64,000 nt of DNA from Acanthosepion pharaonis (GCA_903632075.3 CAHIKZ030005577.1:1412501-1476500); one strand, 5' to 3'. Counted from the stretch's first letter, positions 1 through 10,761 are shown. A program made the numbers and translations. Notes: generated by a model from the letters alone, not told the origin.

Positions 1-515
1 CTTTCATCTTTTAAGTAAAATATTTGACAGTGCAAAAAATAACTATTTCATTTCTTTAAGTAAATTTTTATTATTCAGAAACTTTTTCATGTATGCACAC
101 AGGACATGGGTCATTTAATGACCTACATGCTCTAGCTTATTAATTTCTATTTTACTGTTGGTGTTTTACTGGTTTCTTTTAAGTGCCAGAAATATTTAGA
201 GAGAGAGAAGTCGTGGCTCATTGGGGCACAGTCCTATGGGTAAGGAAAGCTTGGATGAGTTACACCATGGAATTTGTGAAGAGTGGTGTCATATCAAGTC
301 TAATTCTTTACCTCTTTGTCACCGAGGCCTGTTGGTACAGTTGGTATGACTCTTGCATTGTATTGTAACAGTCTGGGTTCAATTCTTGGTAGTGGATGCA
401 CACTGCTGATGAGCCCCAAATATAGGACAAAACAGCCATCCAGTGTTTTCTGCATTCTGTTGAGGATTCTTCTAGATTCAATGAATTACTTAATTGTGAT
501 TATCTCAAATCCTCC

Positions 516-523
<8 letters not shown>
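1..523. other. Intergenic, no gene seen
   Basis: AT-rich sequence without a convincing coding region; the short open frames here have no recognisable motif. The only structured item is a possible decayed hammerhead-like core at about 391-470, described in the findings. Confidence 0.5.

Positions 524-572
<49 letters not shown>
524..572. repeat. (TA)n microsatellite
   Basis: About 24 uninterrupted TA units, followed at 574-590 by a short ATA/TAA run. It creates artefactual open frames made of Ile-Tyr repeats. Confidence 0.98.
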
Positions 573-575
<3 letters not shown>

Positions 576-590
576 AATAATAATAATAAT

Positions 591-2235
591 GGACACTCCC
601 ATCGATTTTAACGTATGAGGATCTGCCAGCTTATTGATTCAGTTATGAAAGATTATGCAATAATCTTAAGTGGGCATTTAAGACCCGCTAGTGATTTACA
701 AAGGAGGCCACATATGGAGCAGGTGTGAGATGACATCACTGTTAGATTGGCTGACCTTTTAGATCTTGCTCTCGCTTCTTGAAGATGATTCAGACAAGCA
801 GATTGAAAATTGCTGAGTCCACTAAAACACGTTGATCTCCATTCTACCCACTCCAAAGCTAAACGCTCAAGGGTGTTATGTGGTATATTAACTGCTGACA
901 AGTTGCTTTTCAGCTTGTCTTTGTATATCAGCCATGGGTGTCCTACATTTATATATATTTATATACTCTGAACCATATGTTCCAACAATGAAGAATTAAC
1001 TAAACCCACTATCTCGAGCAACAATTCACAACATGTGGCTATAAACAACATTTAATCAGGGAACAAATAATTTCCACACCTAGAGAATACACCCTAAAGT
1101 ATAAAATTAAGAATAAATCCAAACAAATCCCTCTAGTAACCCCTTTCAATATTACTCTACCTCCCCTATTTCAGATAATCAGAAGTCTCTGGGAAATATT
1201 ACATCTCAAATCATACCTAAAATCTTTGCTCTACAATATGCTAAAAGTATATCAGCCTTTTAGCATATTGTAAACAAAAGAACTTTAAGAAAATCAGAGG
1301 TGGTAACCAAATTTCAGGCAATAAGCTAACGTGAAATAGACCAAGAATAAAAACAAAACAATATAATTTTCCCAACCATGTAACAACAAAAAGAGCCTAT
1401 GTTGTAAGCACATTAAATGCACCATTCACTAGTTCAGTCACTACCACTATTTTCAAAATGTACCACAACTCTAACAGTAGAAGTCATAACATAATTTACT
1501 TATTAAAATGCACTCTATGCCAGAAACAATATCTGGGGAAATCTGAATGGCCCTTTCACTACAGAATTAATAATTATCAGAATCAGATTAAGTCGGCTCC
1601 CAATTACCTGTAGAGCAACATTCTTCCTAAAAACAAACGTGATTTTAATAGCCATGCAAAATTCACTATTATTGAAAGAATAGAAATAGACATAAAAGAT
1701 AAAGTTAGGAAAATAAGAAGAACATGAAGACAAATGGATTTTACACCTCAAAATACTTTGCCTGGACGGATTTAACAGCAAACTAAACAGTCCATATAGA
1801 ATTAATATATAACTCCATAGATCACCCCCTCCCATATTTCTCTCTCATACATTATAATCTCTGCATAGTTGAACATGCTCTACTGTTACTACATAGAAGA
1901 AGAGTCCAGGCTGATTCCCCTAGCCCCTCTCACCCTCAACCACACTAGACAGACATGCTTGAAGAGGTGATGAAGTCTCTCACATACACAAATATATACA
2001 CATCACACACACTCCAGAAAAAAACTGAAAGATAACATACATATAACACACACATTTTCTTCCCAGTTTTCTTCACAATAATGTTGTGAAAATGACTAAG
2101 AAGGTAAAGCTGAGACTCATGAGTCTCCCAACTTCTTAAAAGAACTTGAAAAAGGCCTTTGACCAATACAAGTACTGACCAAAAATTCAGTGACAGTCAT
2201 TCACCTCTGTAGTTCACTGCTACTAACAAGCAGGA
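591..2235. other. Intergenic, no gene seen
   Basis: No frame here carries a recognisable domain. The region is AT-rich, with a perfect 14-bp-arm hairpin at 1234-1270 as its only obvious structure. Confidence 0.5.
1234..1270. repeat. Perfect inverted repeat (hairpin)
   Basis: Arms CAATATGCTAAAAG and CTTTTAGCATATTG are exact reverse complements separated by 9 nt. No transposon ends or coding context were recognised around it. Confidence 0.85.
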
Positions 2236-2237
2236 AT

Positions 2238-2283
2238 GTTTTCTCCTGATGATGGCCATTGCTGGCTGAAACTAGTCAAGGAA
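2238..2283 (+). ncRNA. Hammerhead ribozyme-like motif, PLE-associated
   Basis: Core CTGATGA (2246-2252), one extra T, stem II GGCCA/TGGCT closed by a loop of TTGC (2254-2267), GAAA (2268-2271), a two-pair stem III (AC/GT around TA), then C2277 at the expected cleavage position. The flanks TTTTCT and AGGAA can form stem I apart from one mismatch next to the core. This order of elements matches type I hammerheads. The extra nucleotide before stem II recurs in the copies at 40.1, 49.6, 60.5 and 61.4 kb. Activity is unproven. Confidence 0.55.
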
Positions 2284-3305
2284 CCTAATTTAAAAAATAA
2301 AACAAAAATACAACCCAGTGTGTCTGAAATTTTAATTTTTAACATTTTTTTTATTGTTCAAGACATAATTATGGGTAATAGACATGGGACTGAACCAAAG
2401 GCTGAAGACAAATTCAAAAGAACCGATAAACACCAAATTACTGGTGATCTGTATGAAAAGAAGAACCAACAAGTTAGCCAAGTATGAATCACACCAGGAA
2501 TATATAAAGATCTGCCTGTATGATCCACTAACACCAACCAATTTCAAGATTGACTTAGGATCATCAATTGGTAATCATAATGATGTATTTCTAGAATCAT
2601 GGTAATGAAAAATACAAGACTTCTCCAGGGTGATCATGCAGGATGCCATACAGTTCTGCCAGGAAACCATAACGGCAACAACTGCAGAAATTAACCTGCT
2701 TGATGAGCAAATAAAAAAAAAACAGAGAATGAGGACTCTTCTAACATAAAGAATGTTATAAAAGCTCACACAACCCAAACAGTGAGGGAACTACAAAAAA
2801 CAAAAACTGAAAAACAAAGAAAATTGAAATGGAATATTTCCTCAAAACATAAGAAAAAAAGGGAAATCGAACCTAACCCAGAAAATAATGAATGAGCCTA
2901 CCATGAAAGGAAAACAACACACCACACGCACACTCAAAATGAACACGCACACAAAATATACCACAAACTTACATAGACATCCTTAAGGTGACATACAGAA
3001 ATACACAAAACACAGTGGCCCTCAGACAGAACACATATCCCCACTAAACATCCCAGACAATCGACATGCTCAACCTTCTAAAAAACAGGATAAGCTCCCA
3101 ACCGTAACATTTGGTTAGGGAGTATAGCATCCCTAATAGAAAACATAATGCAAGCTTTTGAGCTTTTACAAAAGAACTTTGTCATGCTTGCAAATACAAA
3201 CATGACCCATACAGGTGAGTAATAAACCTAAGTAGTAGTAAATTTTCACTTGACACATTCAAATTATTGAACAAAGGACTAAGCTTTTTTTTGCCCTAGT
3301 CCTCC

Positions 3306-4050
3306 ATGTTTTAATTATGGACATCTTAGCAAGGGACTAAAATCCTCCTTTAGAAGAATATGGCTAAAAGCCCAATATGGGGACAATAACCACACACCTT
3401 CCATACTCAAAACACTAAAAGAGAAGGACTCTACAATCACCCCACAAAACATGGACACTACTATACAGACATTTGAAATGGCAGTAACAAATGACATAAA
3501 GAAAACAACAATATGTAAGTCACCACATAACACTATCACTGAAAGGAAACAGGCAGCCCTAGACACGCTGACACATAGAGATGACCTAATCATTTCACCA
3601 GCTGACAAAGGTGGTGCCACAGTCATCTGGAGCATTGAAGAATACCTTAAAGAGGCCAACAACCAAATGGCTGGCAAAAAGCTAAGCACCTTCAAAAAAC
3701 TTCTCACAGACCCACTCCCCAAATACCACAAAAACTTAGCAAGCTCGCTAAACATGATGTTTCAAAATAAACTAATTGACAAGGAAACATGCACAACACT
3801 CACTCACAAACATTACACCTGCCTGCTTCCATCTCCTTCCCAAAATACACAAATATACCAACCCAGGAAGACTGGTCATTCCATCATTTAACAGAACTGT
3901 CAGACAACTAAAATATCCAAATATGTAGATCACTATATACAGCTCCTAGCTAAGGAATTAAAATCCTATTTTGTAATGCCCATTTGTAGGAGAGACTTTG
4001 TAAATCACAGGTACAATAATAGTGTGGTGGACTTCACCACATTAATTTAA
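3306..4050 (+). pseudogene. PLE reverse transcriptase, N-terminal part, broken
   Basis: An open frame of 146 codons (3451-3891) extends upstream in frame to about 3306. It contains the block DDLIISPADKGGATVIW, which matches the conserved 'D-(I/V)-I-K-P-A-D-K-G-G-A-V-V-I' segment at the start of Penelope-type reverse transcriptases. It is followed after a frameshift near 3840 by a 'LLPKIHK' block and a 'GR-x-V-I' block, then stops around 3925-3965. The catalytic aspartate motif and the endonuclease are missing. This is a relic, not a functional enzyme. The residue blocks are seen in the sequence; the PLE assignment rests on family knowledge. Confidence 0.75.
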
Positions 4051-4420
4051 CTTTAGATCAGGAAACAAAACTGACGTGAAAAAGGATAAGCAAAAGACAT
4101 CATTACACATAAAATATGTATTTAGCAAGATGTACAATATAAAACAAAGATGTGAAAGAAGGCATGCATCGAGTAGGAAAAAAGGTTGAATGAAACAAGA
4201 ATTGTCTCCCTTTAACTATTATTTTGTATTTCAAAGTTCACTGAAAGAAAGTTTGTGATAGTTTCTTGTAATAAATGTTCTCAGCAGTTTTGCTGTGTAA
4301 GAAAAGATTATGTGAGTGTAAGGAATGTTCAGCATGTGAGTGGTGGTGTGAGTGAGAAGATTGGCGTATGGTTTCAACTGTCGTGGATTTGTTTGGCAGC
4401 TGAAATCTCACTATATTTAT
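4051..4420. other. Intergenic, no gene seen
   Basis: AT-rich sequence with two overlapping short frames on opposite strands and no recognisable motif. Confidence 0.4.
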
Positions 4421-4427
4421 TATACGT

Positions 4428-4587
4428 AAACTGTACAAATGCGGCACAAGGCCAAAAAAGGGAAATGGGGAAAAGGACGGTCATCAACTGTCTTAAGATT
4501 AAACTTAGCTAGTCACATACAAACAATATTCTTTTCACCAAAAACTGCCCTAACTGTGGCAGAAATATCAGTTAACTGGACGAATTT
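4428..4587 (-). mobile_element. 5'-truncated 3' end of the Tx1-like LINE family
   Basis: This segment repeats the far 3' end of the LINE found at 25351-33139. Both share 'acaaatg(c/t)ggcacaaggcc' (written on the plus strand), the 'ggtcatca..ctgtcttaagattaaacttagctag' track and, after an internal deletion here, a 'gtggcagaaatatcagttaa' block. On the minus strand the element ends in an AT-rich tail of the ATAATAAATA kind. It is a dead copy useful for defining the LINE 3' terminus. Confidence 0.7.
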
Positions 4588-4596
4588 TTTTTTTGT

Positions 4597-4713
4597 CTAA
4601 GCATAGATGTGGCACAAAGCTGAAAGTGTGGAGCACCTAGTGAGGCATGAACTCACTACTCAGTTGTAATTGTCCTAGCGAGACAAGCTTGCTAACCATT
4701 ATACCATGCCACC
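4597..4713 (-). mobile_element. tRNA-derived SINE (family A)
   Basis: Read on the minus strand it starts GGCATGGTATAATGGTTAGC, resembling a tRNA 5' end and box A. It has a box-B-like GAGTTCATGCC about 50 nt later, and ends in a tail containing TTTGTGCCACAT. Related copies lie at 21985-22132 and 22141-22235. The tail resembles the LINE 3' end immediately beside it. It is transcribed by RNA polymerase III in such families and has no coding capacity. Confidence 0.75.
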
Positions 4714-5859
4714 ATTAATTCTCTAAGAATATTTCTTGCTTATATAGGTGTCCATAGGCTCTGAATCGCTGCTTGGGAAGAGTTATTCTTCACGTGCAGA
4801 CAATCTGATTGGTTGGCATTGACAAATCAGTGAGCGAGTTTTCGGGAGACTCAAGAAATCTTCTGGGATCCGTTTCGCCCAAAAGTGCACAAAATTGACT
4901 ACATGAAAATAGAACGATTACAAAATCATCGCATTGCTGCGATTTGTAAATTGTCTATAATAACGTGGTGGTGATTTAACCAATGAATGCTTGTCGTTGT
5001 ATATGATTTGTATTTTTGTGTATGTGTGTGCGATGTAGATCGGCACAATAATGCCTTCGAAGAGACGCCAGTAATTCCCATATTTCCTTTACTCGTCACG
5101 AAAGGGATATCACTCCAACTTCCTTGTTCATTGCTGATAGATAAAAATCCCTAACCTTACTTAAAGGCACAAACTAAACATTAGCTATTTTCTGGTTTCA
5201 AGTAATTATTTTTTTTTTTTTTTTTTTTGTTGAAAAATGATATTGATAAAATTTTTACAGACAAATTTAAAACATTTTTGGGAGATAAATTTCCACAATA
5301 AAATTTACGTATACCTATGTGACTCTTTTTCGACACTACCAGACTCAGGGATTAAACTAACTTTTTATGAAAAATCAGGGAAAAAAGATTGAATTTGTGA
5401 TACAATATTGTTCGGTTATCATTATATCGTCCGTACTGAAACTATTTTTAAGCAAGGACATATTGTACTTTTACACCGTTTCTTGTAACTTGGTTCTGTT
5501 TGTCTTCAGAAACTAAATTCTATTAATTTTCAGGTTTTTTTTAATTGCAATTTATTTGAAAATCAGTAGTTTTATTAATCAACTTGAGGTTGAGAAAGAA
5601 ATATCTTTTTTGATTTGTATGAAAAAAATCGGATTCACCCAGAAAAGGTAAGATAAAATTTGGAAATTAAAACAGCAGTCGATGTTTTCGAATATTGTAA
5701 ATGTAAACAATGTATTGTAAAAGTAAAACTTTCTGGTTTGACTACCGTGACTTTTAGATGTAGACATGAACTATTGTTACTACTTTATTTACAATTAATT
5801 GTAATTAAACTAAATATACATAATTGCTTATTAATATCGAATGTACTCAAATATATAAG
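4714..5859. repeat. Non-coding region with a dispersed repeat at about 5090-5185
   Basis: A block beginning 'gaaagggatatcactccaac' at about 5101 recurs at about 17680-17740 (plus) and 58840-58915 (minus), so it belongs to an interspersed family of unknown type. A CCAAT-like 'gattgg' lies near 4810. A 19-nt poly-T run occurs near 5210. No coding sequence was recognised. Confidence 0.5.
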
Positions 5860-6745
5860 GGATGTTATCTTTATTTTTATTAGGTATCACTTTTTCGCTA
5901 AAAAAAGAACATGTCTTGATGAAAAAGACCCCAAATTTGATAGAAACAAAGTTTAATCGTCAACAAAAGGTTTTGAAATTTTGTTTAAAAATATTTTTTT
6001 TTCTGTTTTTTTTTTTTTAATTTTTTTTTCCGTCAGCGGGTCGGCCAAAGATTAGTAGGAAATTTAACGTCTTTTTTTGGCGTTAAAAAAAACACATCAT
6101 TTTGGAAATTCTTGTAAAAATCAAATAATTATCGGATTTTAATGAAACTTTCAGAACTTATTCACAGATAAATTAAATTATTTTTTAGACATGTATTTTT
6201 TTTTTTTTTTTGAGAAAGTCATGGTAAAATTTTTTACATCTGTTACCTCTCCTTATAGTTCAGTAATTCGCCGAAAAACAGCATAGCATGATGAAAAAAG
6301 GTCCCAAAAACTTAATAAAAACAAAATTTTGTTGTCGAAATGTTTATAAGAAGAGGAAAAACCAAAGTATTTTTTAATTATTTAAAATTTTTTTTAATCC
6401 TTTCTAGCACGTTCAAAATTTTGGTTAACTTAAAATTTTGTTTTTTTTACGTCAGCATTAGTTTTTTTTAGAGCTTTTTAACACATTAATTAGGAAATTC
6501 CTACAAAAATAAAATAATTGTCGGATTTTAATGAAACTTTCAGAATTTATTCATAAATGAATTAAATTATTTTAGATATTTATTTTTTAGAAAGAAACAT
6601 CTATTATCCCTCTTTATATTTAATTGATTCGCCGAAAAAACAGCATAGCATGATGAAAGAAGGCCCCAAAAGTTTTTTTTAGAAATTCATGGTAAAAATA
6701 TTCTTTTATTTTACATCTGTTACACCCCATCCCCTTATTCAATTT
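5860..6745 (+). repeat. Degenerate ~365-bp tandem repeat, about 2.5 units
   Basis: Marker phrases recur at about 5893, 6270 and 6632 ('gc(c/t)(g/a)aaaaa...catgatgaaa') and at about 6105 and 6494 ('atcggattttaatgaaactttcag'). This gives a spacing near 365-375 bp. A related copy in the opposite orientation lies at about 23640-23815, so the unit is also dispersed. No coding capacity is seen. Confidence 0.65.
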
Positions 6746-8519
6746 TATGAAAACTCGAAAACAGAATATGTGTATTTTTTGTGATTAATTAAATGCAGAA
6801 GACTTTGAAGAATAGGTTTTCTTTTATATAAGAATTGTTTTCTTTTATTTTTCAATTTTAAATACAAAATGTGATAAATACTTTCTAAATAAGTCTGATG
6901 TGTCTCTTTGGAAATGCTCTTATTAAAAGATCTATTTTTACAGATCTTAAATTTGAAAGCTTATTACAAACTGTGAAGCGTTTAGTACTTTTAAAAGAAA
7001 CTTTTACATACCAAAAAAATGAATTAAAAACGTTTCCGGCAAAAATACAGAGACACAATTCAGAAATAATGTTACATGTTTTAAGAGTTGTTTTTCCTGA
7101 TAGCAATGATCTGACCCCATAAATTGTGTTGCTTTCATTCTGGCTAGCATGTGTCAAATTCTCTGACTGACCATTTTTCCAGAAAATATCTTCAAGCATG
7201 ACACTATAAAAAAAAAAAAAAAATAAAATATTATATTGCTGAAAGTATTTGTTAAGTTAATTTTTTTATTACTGGGTAGTTAAATAAGTTAGTTCATTTA
7301 AAATTCAAAAAAATTATGTCACTTCTGTTCTTCCGTCTGATAACTTCCCCTGGCATAAGCTGTCAATACATCGAAGTAAATGTCATTAAACACCTCAAAA
7401 ACAAGTCACCATGGTTAAGACACGCTTCTCTTATTTTCAACTGCATTTCTTCTATTAAAAACCTAAAAAACGTAGTGTTTGTTTCCAATTAAATTAAGTA
7501 AACTTTAATTTTTTAAACTTTTCTCAAATAACTTTTGAAAACAGTCTAATTTATTTTTACAAGATTTTTAAATGGAGAATTTAACTTTTGTTTACAAATT
7601 TCTCAAAAATGGTGGAAGAAAACCAGCATACCAAACCCCCTGTCAAACCCTTTTGAGATATCTGAAGTAACATTCTTGCTAAAAGCTTTAGAGTTTTGGG
7701 AATAACTGTTAACTCATTTGCTGTTCATTTAGAGACGTGAAAACCAGATTGGTTGTCCGAGAAAAGACCCTGTAAAGTGAGATGCTCGACCAATTCCAAA
7801 TTGATTAGAGCTTCTACTATTTTGTTAAAAAGCAGTAGAATATGTACAGGTCCATACTTTGAAAGATCAAACAATTTGCTTGTATTCTTAAAATCAGGAT
7901 CTATAGAAGAGTAATTCCAATAAACTGAAAAGCAAGAAGTAGCAAGGCATTTATTGTAGAGATTAGAGAAATCAGGATCAGATTTCTTTAAGACAATTGT
8001 AAATGACTATGTGTGTGTGTGAGAGAGAGAGAGAGAGCGAGAGCTATTTTAACCCTATAGGTGACTATTTTTGCCAAGCAAAATGTTAGTCCTATCAATG
8101 CAATTTAAATTTCTTGGTTGTGTAATCATATCATTCTATGGCAACACCTAAAACAATCATGACTGAAATCAAGAGCCAAGCTACTGCAATTTTAAATATA
8201 TACAACTAATATTATATAAAACACTATGTTTTGAGGGGATTCTATGTACAATAAAAAGGAGAGGTCATATTCATAATGATACAGAATGTCAGATGTTAAT
8301 ACTGTAAAATATTTTGTGTAATATGTTACTGTTCTCCGTAGAAGGCAAGGGATTCTAATTTATATTCAAAAGAGTAGGTGATAAAAATCCCTTTGAATTA
8401 ACAAATTACATATTTTTGTTTGCTCAACTTATAATATAATTCACTTTCATCATATGTTTAAATAAAAAACGGCAAATAATTAAACCATACAATACTTAAG
8501 GAGAAGGGTAAGATTTAGG
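6746..8519. other. Intergenic, no gene seen
   Basis: Two overlapping frames on opposite strands (about 6885-7199) lack domains. A (GT)n(GA)n microsatellite occupies 8010-8042. Nothing else is recognised. Confidence 0.5.
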
Positions 8520-8870
8520 AACATTTAGATTACCTCCCGGTTATCCATCGAAGCGTTAAATCCATGAAATAAGAAAAAAAAACCAGTCCCCATCGCGTGG
8601 GCCATTTAAAGATATTTACAATCGGATTGGTTGTTACAAACATCCAATCGGATGTGCAGAAGACGTGGTCTTTCTTCCTCTTAATCTTTAAAAAGGCCAG
8701 AGTGGCTGCTAGCGTTTAATTAAAAGGGGGAATCAGGGGTTGATCTCCCCTGATTGGGTCGATTTGGTGATGGGGAGTATGATGTTGGAAGACCCGAAAC
8801 TCCCTGATGAACCAAGTCAAAAACATCACTGACGACCCCCTTAGGCGCCAACTTAAAAGCGTATTTATGA
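8520..8870 (+). promoter_or_regulatory. Candidate promoter/5' exon region of zinc-finger gene 1
   Basis: This stretch is visibly richer in G+C than its surroundings. It contains two CCAAT boxes facing each other (GGATTGG near 8633 and CCAATCGGAT near 8646), a pattern typical of NF-Y-bound promoters. It lies about 80 bp upstream of the zinc-finger acceptor exon. Start site and first exon cannot be fixed from sequence alone. Confidence 0.35.
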
Positions 8871-8929
8871 ATTAATGGTGAATTGTGAGATATTGAGAGA
8901 TGCTTTAAGAATTACTCTAAGTTGATGCA

Positions 8930-8946
8930 TTTTTTTGTTTTTGCAG
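8930..8946 (+). promoter_or_regulatory. Predicted splice acceptor of zinc-finger gene 1
   Basis: A pyrimidine tract ending TTTTTTTGTTTTTGCAG precedes the exon that carries the finger array. Acceptors in the same position relative to a finger exon occur at both zinc-finger loci here. Confidence 0.55.
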
Positions 8947-9225
8947 CTTGCATCTTAGAGAGTACCTGAAGACCATGATGAATATTCATGAAACAAAGAA
9001 GCATTCTTACACTTTGAAACTCATGTACTAGCAGTTCAAGTTAAGTTGACTCATGAGAGACATATCAGAACATGCACAGGGGACAAACCAATTCCTGGGA
9101 AATCTGTGGTTGATTTTTTATTAATTCAAAAATGAAATTACCAATGTGAAAACTCGCTGGAGAGAAACCATCACTGTGAAATCTGTGGAGTTGTGTTTTC
9201 CTAACATTCAAATATCAAATGACAC
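8947..9225 (+). pseudogene. Decayed upstream fingers of zinc-finger gene 1
   Basis: In the same frame as the main array the finger just upstream (about 9152-9225) keeps CEICG, TH and linker residues but has two stop codons. Before it, 'ggggacaaaccaattcctgg' and 'aaatctgtggttgattttt' look like another eroded finger. A short frame MMNIHETKKHSYTLKLMY then stop (about 8973-9031) follows the acceptor and may be the original start. These show that the open array was once longer at its N-terminus. Confidence 0.6.
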
Positions 9226-10761
9226 ATGTCAACACACACTGGTAAGAAGCTTATCCACTGTGAAATCTGTGGAGTTAAGTTTACCAAAATTTCCAATCTT
9301 CAACGACACATGTTAATACACACTGGAGAGAAACCATTCCACTGTGAAATCTGTGGTGTAAGTTGTTCTGTGAAATCATCTCTCAAAGAGCACATGTTAA
9401 CCCACACTGGCGAGAAACGTTTCCACTGTGAAATCTGTGGAGTTAGGTTTACCAAAAATTCCAATCTCCAACGACATTTGTTAACACACACTGGTGAGAA
9501 ACCATTCCACTGTGAAACCTGTGGTATAAGGTGTTCTGTTAAATCATCTCTCAAAGAACACATGCTAACACACACTGGTGAGAAACCTTTCCACTGTGAA
9601 ATCTGTGGAGTTAGGTTTTCCAAAAATTCCAATCTCCAACGACACATGTTAACCCACACTGGAGAGAAACCATTCCACTGTGAAATCTGTGGAGTAAGGT
9701 GTTCTGTTAAATCATCACTCGAAGCACATATGTTAACACACACTGGCGAGAAACGTTTTCACTGTGAAATTTGTGGAGTTAAGTTTTCCTTTAAATCATC
9801 TGTCAAAGTACACATGTTAACCCACACTGGGGAGAAACGTTTTCACTGTGAAATCTGTGGAGTTAGATTTTCCCAAAATTCTCATCTTCAACGACACATG
9901 TTAACACACAGTGGAGTGAAATCATTCCACTGTGAAATTTGTGAAGGAAGGTTTTTTGATAATTCATCTCTCAAAAGACACGTGTTAACTCACACTGGAG
10001 AGAAAGCTTTCCATTGTGAAATCTGTGGAGTTAGGTTTTCCAAAAATTCATCTCTCAAAAGACACATGTTGACCCACACTGGTGAGAAATCATTCCACTG
10101 TGAAATCTGTGGAGTAAGATTTTCTGTTAAATCATCACTTAAAAGACACATGTTAACACACACTGGAGAGAAAGCTTTTCAGTGTAAGATCTGTGGGGTA
10201 AAGTTTTCTGTTAAATCATCACTTGATGCACATATTGTAACACACACTGGTGAGAAACCATTCTACTGTGAAATTTGTAAAGTGCGGTTTTCTTTTAAGT
10301 CATCGCTCAGTACACACATGTTAACACACACTGGAGAGAAACGTTTCCACTGTGAAATCTGTGGATTTAAGTTTACCAGAAATATGCATCTCAAACAACA
10401 CATGTCAACACACACTGGAGAGAAACCTTTCAACTGTAAAATCTGTGGAGTTAGCTTTTCTCAAAATGCACAAATAAAACAACATATGTTTACACATACT
10501 GGAGAGAAACCTTTCCACTGTGAAATCTGTGGAATTAGGTTTTCCCAAAATTCAAATCTCAAGCGACACACATTAACACACACAGGAGTGCGACCATTCC
10601 GTTGTGACATCTGTGGAGTTAGATTTTTTGATAATTTATCTCTCAAAAGACACATGTCCACACACACTGGAGAGAAACCATTCCACTGTGAAATATGTGG
10701 AGTAAGGTTTTCCATTAAATCCTCTCTTAAACGACACATGTTAACACACACTGGCAAGTAA
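9226..10761 (+). CDS. C2H2 zinc-finger protein, 18 fingers (possibly truncated gene)
   Basis: A 511-codon open frame consisting almost entirely of 18 C2H2 fingers of 28 residues joined by TGEKPF-type linkers, so a sequence-specific nucleic-acid-binding, probably nuclear, protein. Each finger follows C-x2-C-x12-H-x3-H. Fingers 2, 4 and 6 replace the conserved Phe between the Cys pair and the helix with Cys. Fingers 1-6 alternate two types (KxSNLQR and VKSSLKE), a two-finger duplication unit. No KRAB, BTB or SCAN domain is seen. The frame starts at a Met inside a finger: the preceding finger has in-frame TAA and TGA. The array ends at a TAA just after 'HTGK', with at least two decayed fingers beyond. 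It may be a real shortened protein or a pseudogene in early decay. Confidence 0.8.
   Translation: MSTHTGKKLIHCEICGVKFTKISNLQRHMLIHTGEKPFHCEICGVSCSVKSSLKEHMLTHTGEKRFHCEICGVRFTKNSNLQRHLLTHTGEKPFHCETCGIRCSVKSSLKEHMLTHTGEKPFHCEICGVRFSKNSNLQRHMLTHTGEKPFHCEICGVRCSVKSSLEAHMLTHTGEKRFHCEICGVKFSFKSSVKVHMLTHTGEKRFHCEICGVRFSQNSHLQRHMLTHSGVKSFHCEICEGRFFDNSSLKRHVLTHTGEKAFHCEICGVRFSKNSSLKRHMLTHTGEKSFHCEICGVRFSVKSSLKRHMLTHTGEKAFQCKICGVKFSVKSSLDAHIVTHTGEKPFYCEICKVRFSFKSSLSTHMLTHTGEKRFHCEICGFKFTRNMHLKQHMSTHTGEKPFNCKICGVSFSQNAQIKQHMFTHTGEKPFHCEICGIRFSQNSNLKRHTLTHTGVRPFRCDICGVRFFDNLSLKRHMSTHTGEKPFHCEICGVRFSIKSSLKRHMLTHTGK

Larger units (their letters stand above)
2236..4050 (+). mobile_element. Penelope-like element (PLE), partial
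   Basis: A fragment in the sense direction. It begins with a hammerhead-like motif at 2238-2283, the kind of RNA motif known from the terminal repeats of Penelope-like retroelements. After about 1 kb of poorly conserved, stop-ridden sequence it reaches the reverse-transcriptase part (3306-4050). The GIY-YIG endonuclease end is not visible in this copy, so it appears 3'-truncated near 4050. Boundaries are approximate: the start is set by the ribozyme-like motif and the end by loss of recognisable coding sequence. Confidence 0.6.

Noticed and set aside
6885..7199. 104-codon minus frame and overlapping 74-codon plus frame
   Set aside because: Mutually overlapping, AT-biased, no motif or start context; not supported as genes.
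8808..8835. CTGATGA at 8808 as another hammerhead core
   Set aside because: No GAAA box or pairing stems at usable distance.
9300..9743. Long minus-strand frames opposite the zinc-finger arrays (also 10461-10907, 41842-42522, 42290-42559, 42529-43017)
   Set aside because: They are antisense shadows of repetitive finger codons; their 28-residue periodicity mirrors the plus-strand fingers and they have no motif of their own.
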